Counted from the first letter of the stretch, positions 17,098-27,531 are shown. The stretch is 64,000 bases of DNA from Actinomycetospora termitidis (GCF_030286555.1 NZ_JASVWF010000010.1:62001-126000), one strand, 5' to 3'. Translations and numbers: made by a program. Notes: generated by a model from the letters alone, not told the origin.

Positions 17098-18903
17098 ATG
17101 GCTCCGCAGGCCCAGCAGGAAGCCCTGCACACCGTGCTCATCGCCAACCGCGGCGAGATCGCCGTCCGCGTGGCGCGGGCGTGCAGGGATGCGGGCCTCA
17201 CCAGCGTCGCGGTGTACGCGGACCCGGACCGGGACGCACCGCACGTGCGCGTCGCCGACCAGGCCTACGGCCTCGGCGGGGAGACGGCGGCGGACTCCTA
17301 CCTGAACATCGAGAAGATCATCGCCGCGGCCAAGGAGTCCGGCGCCAACGGCGTCCACCCGGGCTACGGCTTCCTCTCGGAGAACTCCGACTTCGCCCAG
17401 GCCGTCATCGACGCCGGGCTGATCTGGATCGGGCCGTCGCCGCAGGCCATCCGCGACCTCGGCGACAAGGTGACCGCCCGCAAGATCGCCGAGCGGGCCG
17501 GGGCGCCGCTGGTGCCGGGCACCAAGGACCCGGTCGCGGACGCCGACGAGGTCATCGCGTTCGCCGACGAGCACGGCCTGCCCGTGGCCATCAAGGCCGC
17601 GTTCGGCGGTGGCGGGCGCGGCATGCGCGTCGCCCGCGAGCGCGACGAGATCGCGGAGATGTTCGACGCCGCGGTGCGCGAGGCGGTCTCGGCGTTCGGC
17701 CGCGGCGAGTCGTTCGTGGAGCGCTACCTCGACCGGCCGCGCCACGTCGAGGCGCAGGTCCTCGCCGACCAGCACGGCAACTGCATCGTCGTCGGGACCC
17801 GCGACTGCTCGCTGCAGCGCCGCCACCAGAAGCTCGTCGAGGAGGCCCCCGCGCCGTTCCTGTCCGACGAGCAGCGCAAGCGCATCCACACCTCCGCCCG
17901 CGACATCTGCCTCGAGGCCGGCTACTCCGGCGCCGGCACCGTGGAGTTCCTGGTCGGCGAGGACGGCACGATCTCGTTCCTCGAGGTCAACACCCGCCTG
18001 CAGGTGGAGCACCCGGTCTCCGAGGAGACCAGCGGCCTGGACCTGGTCCGCGAGCAGTTCCGGATCGCGAACGGCGAGCAGCTGCGGATCACGGAGGACC
18101 CCGAGCCGCGCGGGCACTCCATCGAGTTCCGGCTCAACGGCGAGGACGCCGGGCGCGGCTTCCTGCCCGCGCCGGGCACCGTCACACGGTTCGTCGCGCC
18201 CTCCGGGCCGGGCGTGCGCGTGGACGCGGGCGTCGAGTCCGGCTCGGTCATCGGCGGGCAGTTCGACTCGATGGTCGGCAAGCTGATCGTCACCGGCGAG
18301 GACCGTCAGCAGGCGCTGGAGCGCTCGCGGCGCGCGCTGGACGAGATCGTCGTCGAGGGCCTCCCGACCGTCATCCCGTTCCACCGGCTCGTCGTCACCG
18401 ACCCGGCGTTCACCGCGCCCGAGGGCGGCTCCTCGTTCACCGTGCACACCCGGTGGATCGAGACCGAGTGGGACAACACCGTCGAGCCGTACGTGGCCTC
18501 CGGCGAGGGGGACGACGAGGACGAGGTCGCGCCCCGGCAGACCGTGGTCGTCGAGGTCGGCGGCAAGCGGCTCGAGGTGTCGCTGCCGGGCGACCTCGCG
18601 ATCGGTGGCGGCGGGGGCGGCGCGGCCGCTCCGGCGGCGAAGAAGAAGTCGCGCAAGCGCTCCGGCGGCGGCGCGAAGGTCTCCGGGGACGCCGTGACCT
18701 CGCCGATGCAGGGCACCGTCGTGAAGGTGGCGGTGTCCGAGGGCGACACGGTCGCGACCGGCGACCAGATCGTCGTCGTCGAGGCCATGAAGATGGAGAA
18801 CCCGGTCACCGCGCACAAGGACGGGACGGTCACGGGCCTGAACGTCGAGGCCGGCGGGTCGGTGAACCAGGGCGCCGTGATCTGCGAGATCGCGGACGCG
18901 TAG
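17098..18903 (+). CDS. accA3: acyl-CoA carboxylase alpha subunit (biotin carboxylase plus BCCP)
   Basis: This 601-aa protein contains a biotin carboxylase domain (about residues 10-455) with [19 protein letters not shown], the ATP-grasp glycine loop FGGGGRGMR, and [15 protein letters not shown] linker rich in Gly/Lys follows, then a C-terminal biotinyl domain with EAMKMEN, K565 being the biotin site. It supplies carboxybiotin to AccD-type partners. AGGAGG lies nine bases before the ATG at 17098. A family A repeat follows the stop codon. Confidence 0.96.
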   Translation: MAPQAQQEALHTVLIANRGEIAVRVARACRDAGLTSVAVYADPDRDAPHVRVADQAYGLGGETAADSYLNIEKIIAAAKESGANGVHPGYGFLSENSDFAQAVIDAGLIWIGPSPQAIRDLGDKVTARKIAERAGAPLVPGTKDPVADADEVIAFADEHGLPVAIKAAFGGGGRGMRVARERDEIAEMFDAAVREAVSAFGRGESFVERYLDRPRHVEAQVLADQHGNCIVVGTRDCSLQRRHQKLVEEAPAPFLSDEQRKRIHTSARDICLEAGYSGAGTVEFLVGEDGTISFLEVNTRLQVEHPVSEETSGLDLVREQFRIANGEQLRITEDPEPRGHSIEFRLNGEDAGRGFLPAPGTVTRFVAPSGPGVRVDAGVESGSVIGGQFDSMVGKLIVTGEDRQQALERSRRALDEIVVEGLPTVIPFHRLVVTDPAFTAPEGGSSFTVHTRWIETEWDNTVEPYVASGEGDDEDEVAPRQTVVVEVGGKRLEVSLPGDLAIGGGGGGAAAPAAKKKSRKRSGGGAKVSGDAVTSPMQGTVVKVAVSEGDTVATGDQIVVVEAMKMENPVTAHKDGTVTGLNVEAGGSVNQGAVICEIADA

Positions 18904-18906
18904 TCG

Positions 18907-18966
18907 CCGGGGTGTCAGCAGTGCGGCCATGCTGACACCGGACGTCAGAAGAGCCACAACGTCGGC
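18907..18966. repeat. dispersed palindromic repeat, family A, copy 2
   Basis: The inverted repeat GTGTCAGCA (18912-18920) / TGCTGACAC (18930-18938) has a tail resembling copy 1 at 8599-8658 and ending in CACAACGTCGGCG. The loop differs by paired changes (CTGCCCCC versus GTGCGGCC), while the arms are identical. It lies between accA3 and the DUF1707 gene. Confidence 0.85.
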
Positions 18967-18986
18967 GGCCGCCTACCCTGGACCGG

Positions 18987-19442
18987 GTGGGCGAGCTGCG
19001 TATCGGCAACCGGGAGCGCGAGCTCGCGATGGCCGCGCTCGACGAGCACCTGCGCGAGGGCCGGCTCGAGCCCGGGGAGTACGCGGAACGCTCCGCGGTG
19101 GCGTCGACGGCGCGGGTGCGCTCCGAGCTCGACGCGCTGTTCGCGGACCTGCCGGCGCCGCACCCCGCCTACCCCGGGACCCGGCCCGTTCCCGACGACG
19201 GGTCGCCCGGCCCGGGCGGGCCGGTGACGGTCGACCCCGCACCGCCGCGGGAGGACCTGCCGGAGCTGGTGGCCCCGATCGGGGCACGCCTCGGCCGGCA
19301 CGCGGGGGTCCTGTCGGCCCTGGCGCCGGTGCTCGCGGTGGTGCTGTTCGTCGTCACCGGGCTGCGCTTCCCGCAGGTGTTCCTGCTGGTCCCGGTGATG
19401 ATCGGGGTGCTCGCCTACCTCGGCCACAAGCACGGCGGATGA
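18987..19442 (+). CDS. DUF1707 small membrane protein
   Basis: This 151-aa protein has an N-terminal DUF1707 domain (RIGNRERELAMAALDEHLREGRLEPGEYAERSA, residues 5-38) and a Pro-rich spacer. Two adjacent TM segments follow near the C terminus (about 108-126 and 130-146). It belongs to a common actinobacterial class of short membrane proteins of unknown function, with the same lead domain as the gene at 4288. The GTG start at 18987 places the domain at the N terminus. Confidence 0.78.
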   Translation: MGELRIGNRERELAMAALDEHLREGRLEPGEYAERSAVASTARVRSELDALFADLPAPHPAYPGTRPVPDDGSPGPGGPVTVDPAPPREDLPELVAPIGARLGRHAGVLSALAPVLAVVLFVVTGLRFPQVFLLVPVMIGVLAYLGHKHGG

Positions 19443-19461
19443 GTTCCGCCGAGAGCGGAAC
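19443..19461 (+). terminator. short hairpin after the DUF1707 gene
   Basis: GTTCCGC / GCGGAAC form a 7-bp stem with a 5-nt loop starting one base after the stop codon. There is no T-tract, as is usual in high-GC actinobacteria. Confidence 0.55.
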
Positions 19462-19578
19462 CCGTCACTCCCGCCCGTAATGCGGTCGGAGGTTGTCAGG
19501 GGTCCGTGGTTGTCTGGGGACACGGCACCGACGCCGCCCCCGCTCTCCCCCTTCCTCCCCGGAAAGGTGCGTCACCCC

Positions 19579-21480
19579 ATGGCCTCGGCTCCGACCACTC
19601 CGGACGCCCCGACGGCGGTCGACGACGCGTCCGTACCCGATCCGGGCAGCACCCGGGCCGGGGTGGTGATCGCGGTCCTCGTCGTGTCCGCGTTCGTCAT
19701 GATCCTCAACGAGACGATCCTGTCCGTCGCGCTCAACGAGCTGACGCGGGACCTCGGGGTCTCCACCACGACGGTGCAGTGGCTCACCAGCGGCTTCCTG
19801 CTGACGATGGCGGTGGTCATCCCGACCACGGGGTACCTGCTCGAGCGGTTCACCCCGCGTCAGGTCTTCCTCGCCTCGCTGACCCTGTTCAGCCTCGGCA
19901 CGCTGATCAGTGCCGTCGCCCCCGGGTTCGAGGTGCTGCTCGTCGGTCGCGTGGTGCAGGCCTGCGGCACCGCGGTGATGATCCCGCTGCTGATGACGTC
20001 GATCATGCGGCTGGTCCCGGACGACAGGCGCGGCTCGATGATGGGCACGATCTCGATCGTCATCGCCGTGGCGCCGGCCATCGGCCCGACGATCGGTGGC
20101 GCGGTGCTCGCCTCGCTCGGCTGGCGCTGGATGTTCTGGATCGTCCTGCCGCTCGCCGTCATCGCGCTGGTGCTGGGCGCCGTGCTCATGCGGCTGCCGT
20201 CGCAGACCCGCTCGGTCCCGCTGAGCCTGACCTCGGTCGTCCTGTCCGCGCTCGGCTTCGGCGGCATCCTGTACGGCTTCTCGACGATCGGGGAGTCCGG
20301 TGGCGGCCACCTGCCGCCGTGGGTGCCGCTGGTGATCGGCGCGGTCGCCCTGGTGCTGTTCGTGTGGCGCCAGCTGGTGCTCCAGCGCCGGGACGCCGCC
20401 CTGCTCGACCTGCGGCCGTTCACCTACCGCGCCTACGTCGTGTCCCTGGTGCTGGCGGCACTGCTGTTCATGGCCCTGCTGGGGGCGGCGGCGATCCTGC
20501 TGCCGCTCTACCTGCAGGCGGTGCTGCGCCAGGGCACGTTCGTCACCGGCCTCGCAGTGCTCCCGGGTGGTCTCGTGCTCGGCCTGCTGGGCCGGCCGGT
20601 GGGTTCGCTGTTCGACCGCTTCGGCGCCCGCCCGCTGGTGATCCCCGGGGCGGCGATGATGGCGATCTCGCTGTGGCTGTTCGCCACGCTCGGGGCGACG
20701 TCGCCGCTGTGGGCCGTGATCGTGATCCACGTCGTGCTGATGGCCGGCCTCGGTCTGATGATGACCCCGCTGATGACCTCGGCGCTGTCCACGCTGCCCG
20801 GCCCGCTGTACTCCCACGGCAGCGCGATCCTGGCGACGCTGCAGCAGGTCGCGGGGGCGTTCGGGACGGCGGCGTTCGTGACGATCGCGGCGCTGGGCTC
20901 GGCCGTCGCCGGGGGAACGCCGGACGCGCAGGGCCTGCGGATCGGGTTCATGGCGGCCGGTGTCGTCGGGGTGTTGGCCCTGGTCGTGTCGTTCTTCCTG
21001 CCGCGCAAGGTGGCCGCCTCGGACGACCTCGAGACGGCCGCGGACGCCCCGGAGGACGCGCCGGCCGACCCGCGGCGGGAGTCGGCGACGGCGGCGGTCC
21101 CGGCCGAGACGGACGACACGGCCGACTCCGGCGCGATCCCGGCTGCGGTCCTCGGCTCCGACGACTCGGCGGTGCTCGCGCCGCGGGTCGTCGGCCGGGT
21201 CGGGCTGGCTCGGGTGGGCGAGGCGTTCGTGACGCTCGTCGACGAGCACGGCGTCCAGCACGGCCGGGCCGAGACGGTCGACGGGTCGTACGACCTGGCG
21301 TTGCCGGGGTCCGGGGCCTGGCTGGTCGTGGTCAGCGCGCCGGGTCACGCCCCGCGCGCCGATCGCGTCGTCGCGGGCGGGCACACGTCCGAGCTGCGCC
21401 ACGACGTCACGCTCGTCGGCTCCGAGCCCCTCGCCGACGACGCCCGCGCGCCGCAGCCCCTCGAGCCGCAGCGCGGCTGA
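19579..21480 (+). CDS. DHA2-family MFS drug transporter with C-terminal carboxypeptidase regulatory-like domain
   Basis: This 633-aa protein has a 14-TM DHA2 multidrug-efflux domain (about residues 25-480) with FVMILNETILSVAL (motif D1), GWRWMFWIVLPLAV (motif C region) and a long final loop. A hydrophilic spacer of about 50 residues leads to a small beta-sandwich-like domain (about 535-615: VVGRVGLARVGEAFVTLVDE, then TVDGSYDLALPGSG) resembling carboxypeptidase regulatory-like modules. The role of that module on an exporter is unknown. The ATG at 19579 follows GGAAAGG. Confidence 0.88.
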   Translation: MASAPTTPDAPTAVDDASVPDPGSTRAGVVIAVLVVSAFVMILNETILSVALNELTRDLGVSTTTVQWLTSGFLLTMAVVIPTTGYLLERFTPRQVFLASLTLFSLGTLISAVAPGFEVLLVGRVVQACGTAVMIPLLMTSIMRLVPDDRRGSMMGTISIVIAVAPAIGPTIGGAVLASLGWRWMFWIVLPLAVIALVLGAVLMRLPSQTRSVPLSLTSVVLSALGFGGILYGFSTIGESGGGHLPPWVPLVIGAVALVLFVWRQLVLQRRDAALLDLRPFTYRAYVVSLVLAALLFMALLGAAAILLPLYLQAVLRQGTFVTGLAVLPGGLVLGLLGRPVGSLFDRFGARPLVIPGAAMMAISLWLFATLGATSPLWAVIVIHVVLMAGLGLMMTPLMTSALSTLPGPLYSHGSAILATLQQVAGAFGTAAFVTIAALGSAVAGGTPDAQGLRIGFMAAGVVGVLALVVSFFLPRKVAASDDLETAADAPEDAPADPRRESATAAVPAETDDTADSGAIPAAVLGSDDSAVLAPRVVGRVGLARVGEAFVTLVDEHGVQHGRAETVDGSYDLALPGSGAWLVVVSAPGHAPRADRVVAGGHTSELRHDVTLVGSEPLADDARAPQPLEPQRG

Positions 21481-21495
21481 CACGCCGACCGCGGA

Positions 21496-21521
21496 CGGCG
21501 CCACCCGGTGTGGTGGCGCCG
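21496..21521. terminator. bidirectional hairpin between MFS gene and glpD
   Basis: CGGCGCCACC / GGTGGCGCCG form a perfect 10-bp stem with a 6-nt loop in a 56-bp convergent gap. It can fold in transcripts from either side. Confidence 0.7.
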
Positions 21522-21536
21522 CCCGGTCGTCCGGGC

Positions 21537-23342
21537 TCAGGCGGTGCCGAGGGCCTCGAGGTTCTCGCGGCGGGGGTCGGGCGCGGAGAGACGCAGCTTG
21601 TCGGCCTCCTCGTCGCTGTCGACCGACTGCGACCGGCGCTCGGCCTCGACCCGCTCCACGTACGAGCGGACCTCCTCGTCCCGGGTCTCCCGGCTCCACC
21701 CGAGCAGCGGCGCCATCTGGTCGGCCACCGACTCCGCCGAGTCGATGCCGCGGTGGGCGTACTCGATCGAGATCCGGGTCCGGCGGGTGAGGACGTCGTC
21801 GAGGTGCAGCGCGCCCTCGTAGGCGACCGCGTACGCGATCTCCACGCGCAGGTAGTCCGGCGAGCCGGGCACCGGTTCGCGCAGGGTCGGGTCGTCCTCG
21901 GTCATCGCGAGCAGGCCGTGCAGCAGCGAGCCGTAGCGGTCGAGCAGGTGCCGCACCCGGTGCGGGTGCAGGTCGTACTTCCGTCCGATGTGCTCGGCCT
22001 GGTTGACCAGCGCGAAGTAGCCGTCGGCCCCCATCAGCGGGACGCGGTCGGTGATCGACGGGGCCACGCGGGCGGGGATGTCCTGCACCGCCATGTCCAG
22101 GGCGTCCTTGGCCATCACGCGGTAGGTCGTGTACTTGCCGCCCGCGATCGACACCATGCCCGGCATCACCCGCGAGACCGCGTGCTCGCGCGAGAGCTTG
22201 GAGGTCTCCTCGCTCTCCCCGGCGAGCAGGGGCCGCAGGCCGGCGTAGACGCCCTCGATGTCGTCGTGGGTCAGCGGGGTGACCAGCACCGCGTTGATGT
22301 GCTCGAGCAGGTAGTCGATGTCGTGCCGGGTCGCCGCCGGGTGGGCCAGGTCGAGCCGCCAGCTGGTGTCGGTGGTCCCGACGATCCAGTGGTTGCGCCA
22401 CGGGATGACGAACAGCACCGACTTCTCGGTCCGCAGGATCATCCCGACGTCCGAGGGGATCTTGTCGCGCGCGACGAGGAAGTGCACGCCCTTCGACGCG
22501 TTCACCTTGAACCGCCCACGGGTGCCCGCGGCGTGCTGCATCTGGTCGGTCCACACGCCGGTGCAGTTGACGACGACGTGCGCGCGCACGTCGGTCTCCC
22601 GGCCGGTCTCGACGTCGCGCACCCGCACCCCCGCGACCCGGTCGACCTCGTGCAGGAAGTCCACGACCTGGGTCGACGTGCGCACGACCGCCCCGTACTG
22701 CGCCGCGGTGCGCCCGACCATCATGGTGTGGCGGGCGTCGTCGGCCTGCGCGTCGTAGTAGCGCACCGCGCCGACCAGGGCGTCGCGCTTGAGCGCGGGC
22801 GCCATCCGCAGCGCGCCGGACCGGGTGAGCTGCTTCTGCTTGGGCAGCGAGCTCCTGCCGCCCATCGTGTCGTAGAGCGTGATGCCGGCGGTCACGTACG
22901 GCCGCTCCCACACGCTGTGGGTCAGCGGGTACAGGAACGGCACCGGCTTGATCAGGTGCGGGGCGAGGCGTGTCATGTTCAGCTCGCGCTCGGAGAGCGC
23001 CTCCCGGACCAGCCCGAAGTCGAGCTGCTCCAGGTAGCGCAGGCCACCGTGGAAGAGCTTCGACGACCGGCTCGAGGTACCCGCGGCGAGGTCACGGGCC
23101 TCGACGAGCGCGACCGAGAGCCCGCGGGTCGCGGCGTCGAGCGCGGCGCCGACGCCGACCACTCCTCCGCCCACGACGACGACGTCGAACTGCTCGTTCT
23201 GCAGGCGCTCCCACGACCGGGCGCGCTCGGCCGGTCCGAGCCGAGCGGGCTCGGTGACGGCGTCGAGCGACTCGGCCTCCGGGGCGCCGGCCCCCTGCGC
23301 CGCGGACTCGCTCGCGGCGGGGTCGGCGGACTTCGCAGCCAC
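21537..23342 (-). CDS. glpD: glycerol-3-phosphate dehydrogenase (FAD, aerobic)
   Basis: This 601-aa flavoenzyme oxidises glycerol-3-phosphate to dihydroxyacetone phosphate and passes electrons to quinone at the membrane. It has the FAD-binding VVVVGGGVVGVGAALDAATRG, SSRSSKLFHGGLRYLEQLDFGLV, GTTDTSWRLD and the C-terminal domain with YAVAYEGALHLDDVLTRRTRI. It is divergent from glpF-glpK, together forming a glycerol-use locus. GAGGAGG precedes the GTG at 23342. Confidence 0.96.
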   Translation of the reverse strand: MAAKSADPAASESAAQGAGAPEAESLDAVTEPARLGPAERARSWERLQNEQFDVVVVGGGVVGVGAALDAATRGLSVALVEARDLAAGTSSRSSKLFHGGLRYLEQLDFGLVREALSERELNMTRLAPHLIKPVPFLYPLTHSVWERPYVTAGITLYDTMGGRSSLPKQKQLTRSGALRMAPALKRDALVGAVRYYDAQADDARHTMMVGRTAAQYGAVVRTSTQVVDFLHEVDRVAGVRVRDVETGRETDVRAHVVVNCTGVWTDQMQHAAGTRGRFKVNASKGVHFLVARDKIPSDVGMILRTEKSVLFVIPWRNHWIVGTTDTSWRLDLAHPAATRHDIDYLLEHINAVLVTPLTHDDIEGVYAGLRPLLAGESEETSKLSREHAVSRVMPGMVSIAGGKYTTYRVMAKDALDMAVQDIPARVAPSITDRVPLMGADGYFALVNQAEHIGRKYDLHPHRVRHLLDRYGSLLHGLLAMTEDDPTLREPVPGSPDYLRVEIAYAVAYEGALHLDDVLTRRTRISIEYAHRGIDSAESVADQMAPLLGWSRETRDEEVRSYVERVEAERRSQSVDSDEEADKLRLSAPDPRRENLEALGTA

Positions 23343-23503
23343 TGGAGGGCCTCCTCGTACGTTCGGTGTCTTCGCGGTGCTCCGTGCGGCGTAGCAGGAC
23401 CCGGGACGCCCACGACCTGCGGCGACGTCCGGGGATGCCCGCGACGGCGTCGTTCACGCTACCCGCGGGAGGACCCTGCGCGCCGTCTCCGACCCACGGT
23501 CGA

Positions 23504-23517
23504 CGGAAGCGCTTTCG
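23504..23517. promoter_or_regulatory. candidate operator in the glpD-glpF divergent region
   Basis: CGGAAGCGCTTTCG is a near-palindrome centred on AAGCGCTT in the 281-bp region between divergent glpD and glpF. Its form resembles LacI/GalR-type sites, so it could couple both arms of the glycerol locus. A second short palindrome, CACATGTG, lies about 25 bp further toward glpF. No repressor gene is adjacent. Confidence 0.35.
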
Positions 23518-23623
23518 CCCGAGCGTGCAGGGCATAGACACATGTGAGCCACGCGACTAGCGTCCGCCGCGCTCGTCGGTGCGGACCGGGCCCGCTCCCG
23601 AGAGCGCGACCAGGGGAGATGAC

Positions 23624-24355
23624 GTGACACCGGTCCTCAGCGGCGGCGAGATCATCCTGTGGGAGTTCCTCGGGACGGCCGCACTGCTCCTGTTCGGCGT
23701 GGGCGTCGTGGCGAACGTGATCCTGCCGCGGTCCAACGCCGACGGGGACACGTCGCACTGGGTCCTGATCGTGATCGGCTGGGGCGTCGGTGTCCTCACC
23801 GGCGCGAGCATCGCCGACGCGACCGGCGGCCACATCAACCCCGCCGTCACGATCGGGCTGGCGATGGCCGGCAAGACCCCGTGGTCCGACGTGCCCTTCT
23901 ACCTGATCGGCCAGTTCCTGGGCGCCTTCGTCGGCGCCACCCTCGCGTGGCTGGTCTACAAGCTCCAGTTCGACGAGAACCGCGAGCAGAACGAGGGGAC
24001 GCTCGGGATCTTCTCCACCAACCCGCCGATCAAGAAGCCGGTGTGGAACCTGGTCAGCGAGACGATCGCGACGTTCTTCCTGGTCCTGTTCATCCTGGTC
24101 GCCCCGTACCAGTCGCCCGCGAACTACGCGGCCGTGACCGCGCTCGTCATCGGCATCGGCGCCGCGCTCGGCGGGCCGACCGGCTACGCCATCAACCCCG
24201 CCCGCGACCTCGGGCCGCGCGTCGCCTACGCCGTCCTGCCCATTCCCGGGAAGGGCAGCGCGGACTGGGGCTACTCGTGGGTGCCGATCATCGGGCCGAT
24301 CATCGGCGCGGTCCTCGCGGGCCTGCTCTCCCTGGCCCTCCCCACCTACAGCTGA
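23624..24355 (+). CDS. glpF: glycerol uptake facilitator (aquaglyceroporin)
   Basis: This 243-aa MIP-family channel has six TM helices and the two half-helix motifs GGHINPAVT (N72) and GYAINPARD. The Asp after the second NPA favours a glycerol facilitator over a water-only aquaporin. It is followed 40 bp later by glpK, so imported glycerol is trapped by phosphorylation. The GTG at 23624 has AGGGGAG six bases upstream. An ATG nearby is out of frame. Confidence 0.93.
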   Translation: MTPVLSGGEIILWEFLGTAALLLFGVGVVANVILPRSNADGDTSHWVLIVIGWGVGVLTGASIADATGGHINPAVTIGLAMAGKTPWSDVPFYLIGQFLGAFVGATLAWLVYKLQFDENREQNEGTLGIFSTNPPIKKPVWNLVSETIATFFLVLFILVAPYQSPANYAAVTALVIGIGAALGGPTGYAINPARDLGPRVAYAVLPIPGKGSADWGYSWVPIIGPIIGAVLAGLLSLALPTYS

Positions 24356-24395
24356 CCCTCACCGTCCCCGACTCCCGAACAGGAGAGCAGGCCCG

Positions 24396-25898
24396 ATGAC
24401 CCAGTACGTCGCGGCGATCGACCAGGGCACCACGTCGACGCGGTGCATGATCTTCGACCACTCCGGGCGGGTCGTCGCCGTCGACCAGCTCGAGCACCAG
24501 CAGATCTTCCCGAGGGCCGGCTGGGTGGAGCACGACGCCGCCGAGATCTGGGGCAACACCCGGCAGGTGTGCGGCGGCGCGCTGGCGCGCGCCGACCTCG
24601 ACGCGTCGAGCATCGCCGCCGTCGGGATCACCAACCAGCGCGAGACCACGGTCGTGTGGGACCGGGCCACCGGCGAGCCGATCCACAACGCGATCGTCTG
24701 GCAGGACACCCGCACCCAGGCGATCTGCGACGAGCTCGGGGCGCTCGGCGGTGGCGCGGAGCGCTACCGGGCGAAGACCGGCCTGCCGCTCGCCACGTAC
24801 TTCGCGGGCCCGAAGGCGCGCTGGATCCTCGACAACGTCGAGGGCGCGCGGGAGCGGGCGGAGCGCGGCGAGCTCGCGTTCGGGACGATGGACACCTGGG
24901 TGCTGTGGAACGCCACCGGCGGCATCGAGGGCGGGCTGCACGTCACCGACCCGACGAACGCCTCCCGCACCCTGCTGATGAACATCGACACCCTGCAGTG
25001 GGACCCCGAGCTCTGCGAGGAGATCGGCGTCCCGATGTCGATGCTCCCGGAGATCCGCTCGTCGTCGGAGACCTACGGCCCGATCCGCGCCCGCGGCACG
25101 TTCCGGGACGTCCCGGTCGCCGGCATCCTCGGCGACCAGCAGGCCGCGACGTTCGGCCAGGCCTGCCTCGAGGTCGGCGAGGCCAAGAACACCTACGGCA
25201 CCGGCAACTTCGTCCTGCTCAACACCGGCACCGAGAAGGTCGAGTCGAAGAACGGCCTGCTCACCACGGTCTGCTACAAGATCGGCGACCAGCCGCAGGT
25301 GTACGCGCTCGAGGGGTCGATCGCCGTCACCGGCTCGCTCGTGCAGTGGCTGCGCGACAACCTCGGCCTGATCTCCTCCGCGCCCGAGGTGGAGGACCTC
25401 GCCAAGTCGGTGGACGACAACGGCGGCGCGTACATCGTCCCCGCGTTCTCCGGCCTGTTCGCCCCGTACTGGCGCGCGGACGCCCGCGGCGTGGTCGTCG
25501 GGCTCACCCGGTACGTCAACAAGGGCCACATCGCCCGGGCCGTGCTCGAGGCGACGGCGTTCCAGACCCGCGAGGTCATCGACGCCATGAACGCCGACTC
25601 CGGCGTGCCGCTGACGACGCTCAAGGTCGACGGCGGGATGGTCGGCAACGAGGTCCTGATGCAGTTCCAGGCCGACCTGCTCGGCGTCGAGGTCGTCCGC
25701 CCGGTCGTCAGCGAGACGACCGCCCTCGGCGCGGCCTACGCGGCCGGGCTCGCGGTCGGCTTCTGGTCCTCGGAGCAGGACATCCGCGACAACTGGGCCC
25801 AGGACAAGGTCTGGGAGCCCTCGATGGACCCGGCCGAGCGCGACCGGCTCTACGAGGAGTGGAAGAAGGCGGTCACGCGGACCTTCGACTGGGCGTAG
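24396..25898 (+). CDS. glpK: glycerol kinase
   Basis: This 500-aa FGGY-family kinase converts glycerol to glycerol-3-phosphate with ATP. It begins [18 protein letters not shown], has [21 protein letters not shown], the substrate region [19 protein letters not shown] and the ATP-site [13 protein letters not shown]. Length matches the bacterial GlpK family. It lies in an operon with glpF and feeds GlpD. AGGAGAG lies ahead of the ATG at 24396. Confidence 0.97.
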   Translation: MTQYVAAIDQGTTSTRCMIFDHSGRVVAVDQLEHQQIFPRAGWVEHDAAEIWGNTRQVCGGALARADLDASSIAAVGITNQRETTVVWDRATGEPIHNAIVWQDTRTQAICDELGALGGGAERYRAKTGLPLATYFAGPKARWILDNVEGARERAERGELAFGTMDTWVLWNATGGIEGGLHVTDPTNASRTLLMNIDTLQWDPELCEEIGVPMSMLPEIRSSSETYGPIRARGTFRDVPVAGILGDQQAATFGQACLEVGEAKNTYGTGNFVLLNTGTEKVESKNGLLTTVCYKIGDQPQVYALEGSIAVTGSLVQWLRDNLGLISSAPEVEDLAKSVDDNGGAYIVPAFSGLFAPYWRADARGVVVGLTRYVNKGHIARAVLEATAFQTREVIDAMNADSGVPLTTLKVDGGMVGNEVLMQFQADLLGVEVVRPVVSETTALGAAYAAGLAVGFWSSEQDIRDNWAQDKVWEPSMDPAERDRLYEEWKKAVTRTFDWA

Positions 25899-25905
25899 AT
25901 CCTCT

Positions 25906-25941
25906 TCCCGACGGCGGGTGCCGCGGCACCCGCCGTCGGGA
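25906..25941. terminator. perfect 36-bp palindrome between glpK and lpdA
   Basis: TCCCGACGGCGGGTGCCG is followed at once by its exact reverse complement, giving an 18-bp stem in the convergent gap. Its CCCGACGGCGGGT core recurs at 54187-54199 in the terminator of the sepX gene. Confidence 0.75.
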
Positions 25942-25946
25942 GCGGC

Positions 25947-27353
25947 TCAATCGAGGTCGTCGTGCTGCATGAGGCGGCGGCCGGCCTCGGTCACCGAGCC
26001 CGAGAGGGACGGGTAGATCGAGAACGTGTGCGCCAGGTCGTCCACGGTGAGGTTGTTCTGCACCGCCATGGCCAGCGGGAGGACCAGCTCGCTCGCCACC
26101 GGCGCGACGATCACGCCGCCGATGACGACCCCGGTGGCCGGACGGCAGAAGATCTTCACGAACCCGCGGTCGAGGCCCTGCATCTTCGCCCGCGGGTTCG
26201 TGCCCAGCGGGAGCAGCACCTCGCGGGCCGCGAACTCCCCCGACTCGACCTGCTTGTGCCCGATCCCCACGGTCGCGACCTCGGGCCGGGTGAACACGGC
26301 CGACGCGACCGTCTTGAGCCGCAGCGGCCCGACGCCCTCGCCGAGCGAGTGCCACATCGCGATCCGGCCCTGCATCGCCGCGACCGAGGCCAGCGGCAGC
26401 AGACCGGTGCAGTCGCCCGCGGCGTAGACGCCGGGGACCGACGTGCGTGACACCCGGTCGACGGTGATGTGCCCGGAGTCGCGGAGCTCCAGCCCGACCT
26501 CGTCGCAGCCCAGGTCCCCGGTGTTGGGCACCGATCCGACGGTCATCAGCGCGTGCGAGCCGGTGACCTCCCGCCCGTCGGACAGGGTCACCCGCACCCC
26601 GTCGGAGGTGGCCACGACCTTGTCCGCCCGGGAGCGCGGCTCGATCGTCACGCCGCGCTCGGTGAAGACCTCCTCCAGCGTGGTGGCCGCGTCCGGGTCC
26701 TCGTGGGGCAGCACGCGGTCGCGGCTGGAGATCAGGGTGACGGGGACGCCCAGCTCGGAGTACGCGGAGACGAACTCCGCGCCGGTGACCCCGGACCCGA
26801 CGACGACGAGGTGCTCGGGCAGCTCCTCGAGGTCGTAGAGCTGACGCCAGGTCAGGATGCGCTTCCCGTCCGGCACCGCGTCCGGCAGCACGCGGGGCGA
26901 GGCGCCGGTGGCGAGGAGGACCACGTCGGCAGTCACGGTCTCGACCGGTGAACCGTCGGAGGGGGTGATCTCGATGTCGTGGGTGGCGCTGTTGTCCGAC
27001 GCGGCGCGGAACCGACCGCGGCCGTCGACCACGCGCACCCCGGCGCGCTCGAGCGTGGCCCGGATGTCGGAGGACTGCGCGAGCGCGAGGCCCTTCACCC
27101 GGCCGTTGACGCGCGGCAGGTCGACGACCGCGTCGTCGTCGTCCACCTCGATTCCCATGTCGGCGTTCCGGCGGAAGCCCGCCCGCACCCCGGCGGAGGC
27201 GATGAAGGTCTTGGACGGCACGCAGTCGTAGGCGACGCAGTTGCCGCCGACGCTGTCCTCCTCGACGAGGACGACGGAGGCCTCGTGCTGCGCGGCGACC
27301 AGGGCCGCCTCGTATCCGGCGGGACCACCGCCGAGGATCACGATGCGGGTCAT
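25947..27353 (-). CDS. lpdA: NAD(P)H quinone dehydrogenase, LpdA-like
   Basis: This 468-aa flavoprotein-disulfide reductase family member has the FAD site IVILGGGPAGYEAALVAA, the redox-type segment GGNCVAYDCVPSK, the NAD site VVVGSGVTGAEFVSAYSELG and VYAAGDCTG. The C-terminal dimer domain reads YPSLSGSVTEA, not the HPTxSE carrying the catalytic His-Glu pair of lipoamide dehydrogenase. This fits the mycobacterial LpdA (Rv3303c) group of quinone reductases. The glpD-lpdA proximity is also conserved there. Confidence 0.9.
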   Translation of the reverse strand: MTRIVILGGGPAGYEAALVAAQHEASVVLVEEDSVGGNCVAYDCVPSKTFIASAGVRAGFRRNADMGIEVDDDDAVVDLPRVNGRVKGLALAQSSDIRATLERAGVRVVDGRGRFRAASDNSATHDIEITPSDGSPVETVTADVVLLATGASPRVLPDAVPDGKRILTWRQLYDLEELPEHLVVVGSGVTGAEFVSAYSELGVPVTLISSRDRVLPHEDPDAATTLEEVFTERGVTIEPRSRADKVVATSDGVRVTLSDGREVTGSHALMTVGSVPNTGDLGCDEVGLELRDSGHITVDRVSRTSVPGVYAAGDCTGLLPLASVAAMQGRIAMWHSLGEGVGPLRLKTVASAVFTRPEVATVGIGHKQVESGEFAAREVLLPLGTNPRAKMQGLDRGFVKIFCRPATGVVIGGVIVAPVASELVLPLAMAVQNNLTVDDLAHTFSIYPSLSGSVTEAGRRLMQHDDLD

Positions 27354-27531
27354 GGGTGGAGGTCCCTCCAGGAAGTGCGGTGGTGGTGTCCGGGATGCCC
27401 GGTCGGCGTCCATCCTGCCCGTCCGCTCGGGGTCGTGCGGCGCCCCCGTGGCGGGCGACGCACCGGACACGGCCGGACGACCTGGGCGACCACCGGTATC
27501 GAACGGCCCTGTCCTGGCTACCCTGTGCGCC

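Noticed and set aside
25947..27353. Calling this gene a dihydrolipoamide dehydrogenase of the pyruvate dehydrogenase complex
   Set aside because: The catalytic HPTxSE motif is replaced by YPSLSGS and the glpD neighbourhood matches the LpdA quinone-reductase group.
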